From positions 1 through 8,754 of the forward strand of contig JACCRW010000259.1 in the NCBI GenBank assembly GCA_013813345.1: a stretch of 8,754 nt of DNA. The letters are read 5' to 3'. Shown one piece after another: positions 1 to 5,352 of the stretch. The notes beneath the pieces were generated by a model. It ran no database searches. It was not told where the DNA came from and worked only from the letters and a program-made list of their open reading frames with translations. Made by a program: the position numbers and the translations under genes. Each line of letters begins with the position of its first letter. Position 1 is the first letter of the stretch. The DNA is from Actinomycetota bacterium (lineage in GTDB: Bacteria; Actinomycetota; Thermoleophilia; Gaiellales; Gaiellaceae).

Positions 1-193
1 GACCGTCGAGCACGCCGACCGTCGCGGGCACTGCTCCCGCCTCGCGCACCCGACTCTCGCTCTCGAGCCCGACCGCGACGCCTTCTCCCGGCGGAAAGCC
101 GTGGGCGACGAGCGTCGTCTCGAGCGCGACGACCGCTCGCCGCTCGGCGAGCGCCTGCCCGACCTCCGCGGAGACGACGATGAGGTCCTTCAC
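1..193 (-). CDS. psuG: Pseudouridine-5'-phosphate glycosidase, N-terminal part (cut by window edge)
   Basis: PsuG splits pseudouridine 5'-phosphate into uracil and ribose 5-phosphate in the cytosol, the second step of pseudouridine breakdown. Only about 64 codons are present and the rest lies beyond base 1. The translated start, MKDLIVVSAEVGQAL, is followed by VVALETTLVAHGFP at about residues 21-34, which aligns with VVALESTIISHGMP of E. coli PsuG. Glu25 matches the catalytic Glu31 there. The block REAGAVPAT near residues 50-58 matches the family's RKQGAVPAT. The catalytic lysines would lie outside the window. I chose the GTG at 193 because it overlaps the stop of the upstream kinase by four bases (GTGA), which implies translational coupling, and because it gives the expected short leader before the conserved block. 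The assignment is firm for the family; completeness of the gene cannot be judged. Confidence 0.9.
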   Translation of the reverse strand, partial: MKDLIVVSAEVGQALAERRAVVALETTLVAHGFPPGEGVAVGLESESRVREAGAVPATVGVLDG

Positions 194-981
194 GGCATCG
201 AGCCTAGCTTTGCGACGCAGCGTGAAGCGGCCTCCAGCGCGAGCTCTGGGCCGCCGACGAGGTAGCCGGCCGCGAGGGCGTCTCCGGCGCCCGTCGTGTC
301 GACGACCTCGGCGGGCAGCGCGGGGAGCACTATGTCGCCGAAGCGGGCGCCGCCGGGGCCGAGCTTGAGGATCCACGTCCCGCACTCGATCGGCCCGCCG
401 AGGATCCGCTCCTCGTCCTCGTTCGCGAAGACAACGTCCGGGCGAAGCTCCTCGAGCCGCTCGCGAAAGCGCTCCGGCCCGAAATCGCGGATCGCGCTCC
501 AGGACGAGAGATCGATGCTGACGCGAGCCGCGAGCTCGGCGGCGCGCAACGCTGCAGAGTCGATCGGCGAGCGCAGGAGCGAATAGCCGGGGAGGTGGAG
601 GAGCTCGCAGCCGTCGAGCCAGGCCGGGTCGAGCTCGGCGGCGCGCAGATCGGGCGAGACGCCGCGATCCGACGCCATCGTCCGCGAGCCGTCCTCCGAG
701 ACGAGGGCGACGACGGTGCCCGTCCGGCCCTCGACGACAGGCCCGCAAACCTCGACGCCGTGGCGCTCGAGCCCGCTCCGAGCGGCTACCCCGGCCTCGT
801 CGCCCGCAAGCTTGCCGACGAAGCGCGCCCGCCCGCCGAGCTCCGCGACCCAGGCGGCGACGTTCGCAGCCTGGCCACCGGGCCCGAGCCGTGTCACCGC
901 ATTCGCATCCGCGCCTTCGGCGAGCGGCTGCTCGAGCCGCACGATCACGTCCAAGAGCAAGTCGCCGAGCGTCAGGATCAC
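190..981 (-). CDS. psuK: PfkB-family carbohydrate kinase, probable pseudouridine kinase
   Basis: This is a ribokinase-fold (PfkB) kinase of 263 residues. The N-terminal signature GPGGQAANVA lies at about residues 33-42, and the C-terminal DTTGAGDALAAGY at 228-240 carries the anion hole and the catalytic base Asp234. A NED motif sits near 187-189. The family phosphorylates a hydroxymethyl group of sugars or nucleosides with ATP. Overlap with psuG (GTGA) points to pseudouridine as substrate, giving pseudouridine 5'-phosphate; this is inference from context, since PfkB specificity is hard to read from sequence. At 263 aa it is shorter than E. coli PsuK (about 313 aa), but both motifs are intact. 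The GTG start at 981 is supported by GGAAGG nine bases upstream. The gene is divergent from the small ORF at 997, with 15 bases between the starts, so any promoter must lie inside that ORF. Confidence 0.85.
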   Translation of the reverse strand: MILTLGDLLLDVIVRLEQPLAEGADANAVTRLGPGGQAANVAAWVAELGGRARFVGKLAGDEAGVAARSGLERHGVEVCGPVVEGRTGTVVALVSEDGSRTMASDRGVSPDLRAAELDPAWLDGCELLHLPGYSLLRSPIDSAALRAAELAARVSIDLSSWSAIRDFGPERFRERLEELRPDVVFANEDEERILGGPIECGTWILKLGPGGARFGDIVLPALPAEVVDTTGAGDALAAGYLVGGPELALEAASRCVAKLGSMP

Positions 982-984
982 ACC

Positions 985-990
985 TACGAT
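985..990 (+). promoter_or_regulatory. Candidate -10 element (TACGAT) of the small ORF, leaderless type
   Basis: TACGAT fits the TAnnnT -10 pattern and ends six bases before the ATG at 997. Transcription would therefore begin at or very near the A of the start codon. No Shine-Dalgarno sequence precedes that ATG, and I see no convincing -35 box. Short motifs of this kind occur by chance, so this rests mainly on the same spacing recurring before other genes in the window. Confidence 0.35.
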
Positions 991-996
991 CCTTCC
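991..996 (-). promoter_or_regulatory. Shine-Dalgarno sequence of the PfkB kinase gene
   Basis: Read on the minus strand, GGAAGG lies nine bases before the GTG start at 981. It supports that start and shows this gene is translated from a transcript with a real leader, unlike several others here. It sits directly against the ATG of the divergent small ORF. Confidence 0.5.
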
Positions 997-1191
997 ATGG
1001 ACGACGACTCACGCCGCTCGCGAACGCGCTCGTTCCTCGTCGGGGCGGCGCTCGGCGCCTCCGCGGCGCTCGCCGCGGCGAGGCGGCTGCGGCCGAAGGA
1101 GCGGCGCCGCGAGACTCCGGCCGGGCTCGCCGCCTTCGAGGAAGCGCCCTGCTACGGCGAGCTCGTCGAGAGCGAGCGGTCGGCCCCATAG
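997..1191 (+). CDS. Small basic protein with one hydrophobic segment, function unknown
   Basis: A 64-residue ORF that I cannot assign to a named family. It starts MDDDSRRSRTRS (acidic, then basic). A small-residue hydrophobic stretch, FLVGAALGASAALAAA, follows at about 13-28 and could be a membrane segment or glycine-zipper helix. Next comes a very basic RRLRPKERRR patch at 29-38, and the tail has GLAAFEEAPCYGELVE at about 43-58. The ordered acidic/basic/hydrophobic/basic layout and the compact tail look like a real small protein rather than a shadow. The frame is open upstream to about 595, but that part lies antisense to the kinase, so I start at ATG 997, which follows TACGAT by six bases. 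Its last 40 bases overlap the 3' end of the convergent glycosyltransferase gene. The topology suggests a cytoplasmic N-terminus, but this is a guess. Confidence 0.5.
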   Translation: MDDDSRRSRTRSFLVGAALGASAALAAARRLRPKERRRETPAGLAAFEEAPCYGELVESERSAP

Positions 1192-2780
1192 CCGCGGAGG
1201 GCGCGGGCTGCCCGCTCGATCGTGAGTAGGTTGATGTCCGCGTCGCCGATCCAGAGCGACTTCCCGACGAGGATCGCCTCGCCCGCGCGCTCGAGGTAGC
1301 GCTTGGGCGTCCGCACCGGCTCGGCTGTGCGGATCACGAGGAACGGCCCGAATCGCTGCACCTCGAAGGCGGACTCGGGCTTCGGCCGGCGCAGGTCGAT
1401 CTCGAGCGCGGGCTCCGCATTGTTCGGCTCGCTCGCATCGAGGATCCAGATCCCCCGGCCGAGCGGCCGCTCGAGGTCGAGGAGCGTCGAGAGCGCGAGA
1501 TTCGCGTCGGCTCGCGGCAGCACAGCGAGCGGGAAGGCGGAGTTCCGCTCCCACGCGCCGAGGTAGAGCGGCTCGAACCCGAAGAGGACGTCGTCTGGGC
1601 GGCTCGTTGCCGCGAGGTACGCCGACGCATCCACTCGGGCGACCTGGCGCGCATCCGGCTCCCACTCGAAGAGCGGCGGCGTCTTCTGCCAGGCCCAGGC
1701 CAGTTGCGCGACGACGAGCGCGGCCAGCGCGACCGGTGCGAGCCGGCCGAGTCGGACGATCCCCGCTGCGACCGCCAGAGCGGCGAACGGCAGCACGAAG
1801 ATCAGGTGGCGCGTCTCCGGTGAGGTGGCGCTGCCGAGCCGCGCGACGAGGAACGCGAGCGTCGGGACGACAACGATCGCGGCGGTGAGCAGAACCGTCC
1901 GCCGCGGCAGCGCACGGAGGCCGAGCGCGCCGAGCGCGGCCACCACGAGGAGCAGCGGCCACCAGCCGGTCGTGAAGTCGCCGAGGACGTGCCAGAGGTA
2001 GACGAAGACCGGCCACGGCCCGCCGAGCTTCTCCCCGCCTGCGCCGACGCCGACCTCGAACCGGCCGGCGAGCACGAGGTCGGTGAGCCAGAACGGGATC
2101 CCGAGGACGCCGACGACCGAGGCGGCGAGGAGCGCCTGCCGTAGTCGGTCGCGGCGCGCGGCGAGCACGAACACGGCCTGGCTCGCGAGCACGATCGCGC
2201 CGTAGGGATGGGTGGCGACGGTCGCCAGGATCGCGAGGATCCAAAGCGCCCACGAGCGCCGGTCGCCGCGCTCGAGCGCGCGCAGCAGGGTCAGATACGA
2301 GAGGGCGCTCGTGAAGAGGAAGAGGCTGTACATTCGGCCGTAGACGCCGTGGAAGAGGAACGTCCAGCTCGCCGCCACGATCAGGGTCGCAACGAACGCT
2401 GGCCGCCGGCCGGCCAGCCTGACTCCCAGCGCCGCGACGACCGGCAGGCTCGCGACCGCGAACGCTGCGGAGAGCAGCCGAAGACCCTCGAGCCCGAAGC
2501 CGAGGTGAGCGACCGCCCACGCAAGCAGGAAGTGAAGCGGAGCCCCGCCGCGCTCCTCCAGGACGACCTGGAAGAGCTGGTCGAGCGGGTAGCGGCCGAC
2601 GAAGAGCGCGAGCGTCTCATCCTCGTGCGGTGGCCAGGCGAGCAGTTGGTGAAGCAGGAATCCGATCGCCGCCAGCGTCACCGTTCCGATTGCGAGCGGG
2701 TACCAACGGCCCGCGATCGCGACCGGCAACGTCGAGCGTTCACGGGCTCGAATCCCCCTCGGTTGAACGCTCTCGCTCAT
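1152..2780 (-). CDS. GT-C fold membrane glycosyltransferase (PMT_2/ArnT-like)
   Basis: A 542-residue polytopic membrane protein with roughly 11-12 hydrophobic segments between about residues 28 and 365, then a soluble C-terminal region of about 175 residues. GT-C enzymes transfer a sugar from a polyprenyl-phosphate donor on the outer face of the cytoplasmic membrane. Family marks here are an acidic motif, PPHEDE (50-55), in the first outer loop after TM1, where the catalytic Asp/Glu residues sit; GGAPLHFLLAW (78-88), the usual 'pPl(y/h)fll' helix start; and TSPETRHLIFVLPF (319-332), resembling the late R-Y-L/LP segment. Acceptor and donor are not predictable. It lies 21 bases downstream of an epimerase gene, which suggests one operon for making and placing a sugar. 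ATG at 2780 gives a short basic N-terminus before TM1. The Shine-Dalgarno is weak, and the 3' end overlaps the small ORF antisense by 40 bases. Confidence 0.8.
   Translation of the reverse strand: MSESVQPRGIRARERSTLPVAIAGRWYPLAIGTVTLAAIGFLLHQLLAWPPHEDETLALFVGRYPLDQLFQVVLEERGGAPLHFLLAWAVAHLGFGLEGLRLLSAAFAVASLPVVAALGVRLAGRRPAFVATLIVAASWTFLFHGVYGRMYSLFLFTSALSYLTLLRALERGDRRSWALWILAILATVATHPYGAIVLASQAVFVLAARRDRLRQALLAASVVGVLGIPFWLTDLVLAGRFEVGVGAGGEKLGGPWPVFVYLWHVLGDFTTGWWPLLLVVAALGALGLRALPRRTVLLTAAIVVVPTLAFLVARLGSATSPETRHLIFVLPFAALAVAAGIVRLGRLAPVALAALVVAQLAWAWQKTPPLFEWEPDARQVARVDASAYLAATSRPDDVLFGFEPLYLGAWERNSAFPLAVLPRADANLALSTLLDLERPLGRGIWILDASEPNNAEPALEIDLRRPKPESAFEVQRFGPFLVIRTAEPVRTPKRYLERAGEAILVGKSLWIGDADINLLTIERAARALRGYGADRSLSTSSP
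1203..1215 (+). terminator. Short GC hairpin after the small ORF, possible 3' end
   Basis: GCGGG and CCCGC pair perfectly (5 bp) around a CTG loop, 11 bases after the stop at 1189-1191. There is no T-tract, so it is not a classical intrinsic terminator. It lies in the coding 3' end of the convergent glycosyltransferase gene. GC-rich DNA produces such stems by chance. Confidence 0.2.
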
Positions 2781-2801
2781 GGTCGAGGCCCGGCCCCGCG
2801 G

Positions 2802-3722
2802 TCAGCGCACGGCAGGTTGGGCCGACGACGCCCAGTCCCATTCGGACGCGAGGCCTTCGCGCAGCGTGGTGCGCGGCTTCCAGCCGAGCTCGGCTTCGAT
2901 CCTGCTCGTGTCGGCGCACGTCCGCACGACGTCCCCCTCGGCGCGGGGGCCGTAGCGCACGTCGAGCGCGCGGTCGGCGAGCTCCTGAAGCAGGTCGATG
3001 GCGTCACGGACGGTCGCCTCCTCGCCGCCGCCGACGTTGTAGAGGGCGCCGGCCGGCGCATCCTGCATCGCCGCGATCGTCGCGGCGACGACGTCCGCGA
3101 CATAGGTGAAGCTTCGCGACTGCAAGCCGTCGCCGTAGACCTCGAACGCTGTGCCCGCGGCGAGCGCGTCGACAACGCGACGGAAGAACATGTCCGGTCG
3201 CTGCCGCGGCCCATAGACGCTGAAATAGCGGAGCACGACCGCGTCGAGACCGAAGCTTCGGGCGTAGGCGTGAGCAAGGTGCTCGGCGGCGAGCTTGGTG
3301 ATCCCGTAGGGCGAGACTGGAAAGGGGACGGCGTTCTCGCGGGTCGGATAGGAGGCCGCGTCGCCGTAGACCGTCGACGTCGAGGCGAAGACGACCCGAA
3401 CCCCCGCGGCTGCGGCCGCCGCGAAGACGCGCTGGCTGGCGAGGACGTTGTGCCGGACATAGAGCGGGAAGACGTCGCCGAAGCTTCTCACGCCCGGCTG
3501 TCCCGCCAGGTGGAAGACGCCGTCGACGCCGTCGAGCGGGAGGTCGGTCTCCGAGAGATCCTGCCGCTGGAGCTCGAGCCCGGCCGCGTTCGCCTCCTTC
3601 TCCTCGACCGAGTAATAATCGGTGAGGCAATCGACCGCGACCACGGCGTGTCCGGAGTCGACCAGGGTCTCGGCGAGCTGCGAGCCGATGAAGCCGGCGG
3701 CGCCGGTGACCACGTATCGCAT
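2802..3722 (-). CDS. NAD-dependent nucleotide-sugar epimerase/dehydratase (extended SDR)
   Basis: A complete 306-residue extended short-chain dehydrogenase. The Rossmann motif TGAAGFIG is at 6-13 and an Asp (Asp31) ends beta-2, as expected for NAD. The active site is Thr115 in ASTSTVYG (113-120) with YGITK giving Tyr139 and Lys143. SRSFTYVADV (202-211) and YNVGGG (228-233) are typical of sugar-nucleotide epimerases. Closest styles are UDP-glucuronate/UDP-glucose 4-epimerases: DCLTDYYS (31-38) recalls the NDYY segment of UDP-glucuronate epimerases, though exact substrate specificity cannot be fixed. It would supply an NDP-sugar in the cytosol. The stop is 21 bases before the start of the GT-C glycosyltransferase, so they probably share a transcript. 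ATG at 3722 opens directly on the Rossmann strand (MRYVVTG) and follows TACGGT by six bases without a Shine-Dalgarno, which suggests a leaderless mRNA. Confidence 0.9.
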   Translation of the reverse strand: MRYVVTGAAGFIGSQLAETLVDSGHAVVAVDCLTDYYSVEEKEANAAGLELQRQDLSETDLPLDGVDGVFHLAGQPGVRSFGDVFPLYVRHNVLASQRVFAAAAAAGVRVVFASTSTVYGDAASYPTRENAVPFPVSPYGITKLAAEHLAHAYARSFGLDAVVLRYFSVYGPRQRPDMFFRRVVDALAAGTAFEVYGDGLQSRSFTYVADVVAATIAAMQDAPAGALYNVGGGEEATVRDAIDLLQELADRALDVRYGPRAEGDVVRTCADTSRIEAELGWKPRTTLREGLASEWDWASSAQPAVR

Positions 3723-3728
3723 CGCGGC

Positions 3729-3734
3729 ACCGTA
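3729..3734 (-). promoter_or_regulatory. Candidate -10 element (TACGGT) of the epimerase-glycosyltransferase operon
   Basis: On the minus strand TACGGT ends six bases before the ATG at 3722, the same spacing as TACGAT before the small ORF at 997. A start at the first base of the ATG would follow. I see no good -35 box. It shares the 65-base divergent region with the fmdB promoter. Confidence 0.35.
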
Positions 3735-3773
3735 GCGCGAGGACGCGCAGCGGGTGGCTTCTGAGGCCGCTGC

Positions 3774-3779
3774 TAGCCT
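3774..3779 (+). promoter_or_regulatory. Candidate -10 element (TAGCCT) of fmdB
   Basis: TAGCCT ends eight bases before the ATG at 3788, and no Shine-Dalgarno lies between, so transcription would begin at or within a base or two of the start codon. The -35 region is not recognisable. The rest of the 65-base gap (3723-3787) shows no other clear signal. Confidence 0.3.
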
Positions 3780-3787
3780 TGCCGCCG

Positions 3788-4132
3788 ATGCCGATCTACG
3801 AGTACCGCTGCCCTGACGGACACACCTTCGAGGTCTTCCAGCGGATGGCCGATCCGCCCTCCGAGGTGTGCGAGGTGTGCGGCAAGGCGCCGGTCGAGAA
3901 GGTGCTCTACCCGGTGGCCGTCCACTACAAGGGCTCGGGCTTCTACTCGACCGACTACGGCAAGGGCGGCCGCAAGGCGGCGGCGACGAAGGACGGCGAC
4001 TCGAGCTCCTCGAACAACGACTCGGGCTCGGGAGGGAAGGACTCCGGCTCGTCGAGCAGCGACGCCGGCTCCTCGAAGGACTCGGGCGGCTCGTCCGAGA
4101 GCTCGAGCAAGCCCGCGGCTACGGCGGACTAG
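3788..4132 (+). CDS. FmdB-family zinc-ribbon protein with Ser/Gly/Asp-rich tail
   Basis: A 114-residue protein that begins MPIYEYRC, the hallmark of the FmdB putative regulatory family. Family members are small zinc ribbons first linked to amidase regulation in Methylophilus; their biochemical role is still unclear. The usual CxxCG first knuckle is replaced here by CPDGH (Cys8, His12), and the second is CEVCG (Cys28, Cys31), so a C/H/C/C site is possible. The next segment, YPVAVHYKGSGFYSTDYG (41-58), is the conserved end of the domain. From about 69 onward the chain is a low-complexity run of Ser, Gly, Asp and Lys with no Cys, likely disordered. A TTG nine bases upstream is in frame, but ATG 3788 gives the exact family start. 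The unknown gene at 4151 follows 18 bases later and may be co-transcribed. Confidence 0.88.
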   Translation: MPIYEYRCPDGHTFEVFQRMADPPSEVCEVCGKAPVEKVLYPVAVHYKGSGFYSTDYGKGGRKAAATKDGDSSSSNNDSGSGGKDSGSSSSDAGSSKDSGGSSESSSKPAATAD

Positions 4133-4150
4133 AACGATCGGGTTGGCGCG

Positions 4151-4780
4151 GTGAAGGTGAAGCCGACGCTCGCTGCGATCTGCGCTCTCGCCATCGCGGC
4201 GCTCGTGTCCATCGTCGTCTTTCAGCGGCGGGACAACGCGGGCGGCGAGCTCCCGCTGAAGCGAACGGTCTATCGCCACGTGGATGTCGACGCCGATCGC
4301 CTGTTTCTGATGGAGACGCTCGACGACGTGGGACTTCACGCGGACGCGATCGTGCTCGGAACGCCGGTCGCCGAGCTCGAGCTCGAAGATCCAGAGGTCG
4401 TCGAGCGAGGCGAGGGCTACCTGGGTCGATGCATTACGGTACGCATCGATCGTGTCCTATGGCAGAAGCGAGCTGCCAATGTGCCCGTGGGTGAGATCCA
4501 GACGGCCGGCGGCTCGTGGCGGTACAGCGAGGGGACTCGCACTCCCTTCTTCTACTTCGGAGAAATCGGACAGCAGTACATGTTCATCTTCAAGCAGAAG
4601 ACAAATCGCGAGGATGCGGACGGGTACGAATGGATGCGCGACGGCACGCTCGGATTACCGATAGTGGATGGAAGGACTCCGACCGTGATCGAGAGCGAGA
4701 AGCCCTTCTTCGCTGCCGTCCGAGGTAAGACTCCCGACGAGCTCGTGAAAGTGTTCGCGACATCGCTGAGCGGCGACTAA
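4151..4780 (+). CDS. Unknown membrane-anchored or secreted protein
   Basis: I do not recognise this 209-residue protein. A basic start (MKVK) and a hydrophobic stretch at about 7-24 (ALAIAALVSIVVF) followed by QRR look like an N-terminal membrane anchor or uncleaved signal; there is no lipobox. The outer part contains ADAIVLGTPVAELE (64-77), CITVRIDRVLWQK (93-105), IQTAGGSWRY (115-124), FGEIGQQYMFIFKQK (about 135-149), then a Tyr/Trp segment and LGLPIVDG. This order (an 'aDaIVlGtV' strand, a 'v-V-VLkG' strand, a GG turn, and a 'Ge-YlvF' strand) resembles small secreted beta-rich proteins of unknown function; that is an impression, not an assignment. GTG 4151 is the only start before the hydrophobic segment. 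Codon use differs from fmdB: about 22% A/T third positions against about 4% by hand count. Its TAA overlaps the stop of the convergent phosphatase gene. Confidence 0.75.
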   Translation: MKVKPTLAAICALAIAALVSIVVFQRRDNAGGELPLKRTVYRHVDVDADRLFLMETLDDVGLHADAIVLGTPVAELELEDPEVVERGEGYLGRCITVRIDRVLWQKRAANVPVGEIQTAGGSWRYSEGTRTPFFYFGEIGQQYMFIFKQKTNREDADGYEWMRDGTLGLPIVDGRTPTVIESEKPFFAAVRGKTPDELVKVFATSLSGD

Positions 4781-5352
4781 GACGATCGAGATGGCGTGGC
4801 TTCGGCCACAGACCTCTCGTCGAGCGCGTAGAACCATCCCTCGCGCCACTTCATCGGGATCGCGAAGACCTCGTCGAGCGGTGCCTCTCTCGCGATGCAC
4901 TCGAGCGCGTACCACGCCGACATGTGCCCGATCACGAGGACGCGTTCGCCGCTGCGCGCCCGCACCAGCTCGGCCAGGAAGCCGTTGACCCTCGCCACTG
5001 CTTGACGCCAGCTTTCGCCGTTCGGATAGCCATTGTCCAGCCCTTGCGGACCTTCAGCGTCCAATCGTGTCAATGCCGCACCGTTCAGCGAGCCGTAGTT
5101 GCATTCACGTAGACGCGACTCGCGAAAGATCGGAATCTCCGTGCCGCCGAGCGCGATCTCCGCTGTCTCCACGGCACGGCCGAGATCGGACACGAAGACG
5201 GCGTCGATGCCGTCGTTGCGTCGGCGCTCGCCGAGCTCGGCTGCAAGGAGCCGCCCGGTCTCGGAGAGGCGACCGTCGAGCCATCCCGTCGCGTGCCCGC
5301 GCTCGTTGTCCTCCGTGAGGGAATGCGACTCGTAGACGAGCTCGACGTTCAT
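4777..5352 (-). CDS. Histidine phosphatase superfamily protein lacking the RHG arginine
   Basis: A 191-residue histidine phosphatase-fold protein. Branch-1 members normally start with RHG, whose His is phosphorylated and whose Arg holds the phosphate. Here the N-terminus is MNVELVYESHSLTEDN, so the catalytic His10 is kept but Arg and Gly of RHG are both Ser. Other landmarks are intact: SDLGRAVETA (55-64, Arg59), LRECNYG (81-87, acid Glu83), and VLVIGHMSA (138-146, second His143). ATGWLDGRLSETG (21-33) is the usual 'w~D~~Lt~~G' stretch. I recall a subfamily with this ESH/ETH-type start, so it may be a distinct enzyme type rather than a dead one. Substrate is unknown. Its ATG overlaps the LCP gene's TGA by four bases (ATGA), so translation is coupled to a cell-wall gene. 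Longer upstream extension of the frame would run antiparallel in phase through LCP coding and is not needed. Confidence 0.85.
   Translation of the reverse strand: MNVELVYESHSLTEDNERGHATGWLDGRLSETGRLLAAELGERRRNDGIDAVFVSDLGRAVETAEIALGGTEIPIFRESRLRECNYGSLNGAALTRLDAEGPQGLDNGYPNGESWRQAVARVNGFLAELVRARSGERVLVIGHMSAWYALECIAREAPLDEVFAIPMKWREGWFYALDERSVAEATPSRSS
4796..4809 (+). terminator. TTCG-tetraloop hairpin after the unknown gene
   Basis: GTGGC-TTCG-GCCAC forms a perfect 5-bp stem closed by C-G over a UUCG loop, one of the most stable RNA tetraloops. It begins 15 bases after the TAA at 4778-4780. No T-tract follows, so it would act as a 3' stabiliser or a U-less terminator rather than a textbook one. 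It lies inside the last codons of the convergent phosphatase gene, so the signal may be coincidental. Confidence 0.3.

Noticed and set aside
595..996. Upstream extension of the small ORF at 997
   Set aside because: That part is antisense to the psuK motifs and has an unrelated composition. The layered small protein begins at ATG 997.
1101..1110. Perfect palindrome GCGGCGCCGC
   Set aside because: Short GC palindromes are expected at this base composition, and nothing else nearby suggests an operator or recombination site.
1009..2520. Minus-strand open frame of 503 codons in another phase of the GT-C gene
   Set aside because: The product is an Arg/Ala/Pro-rich string without motifs and overlaps the well-supported membrane protein frame.
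2208..3764. Long plus-strand open frame of 518 codons
   Set aside because: It lies antisense to the epimerase and GT-C genes, both of which have clear family motifs. Its product is Arg/Asp/Glu-rich with no domain, as expected for a shadow in GC-rich DNA.
4009..4110. Possible simple repeat in the fmdB tail (runs of tcg/agc/gac)
   Set aside because: It reflects Ser/Gly/Asp codons of a low-complexity protein tail. Units are irregular, so I do not call a DNA tandem repeat.
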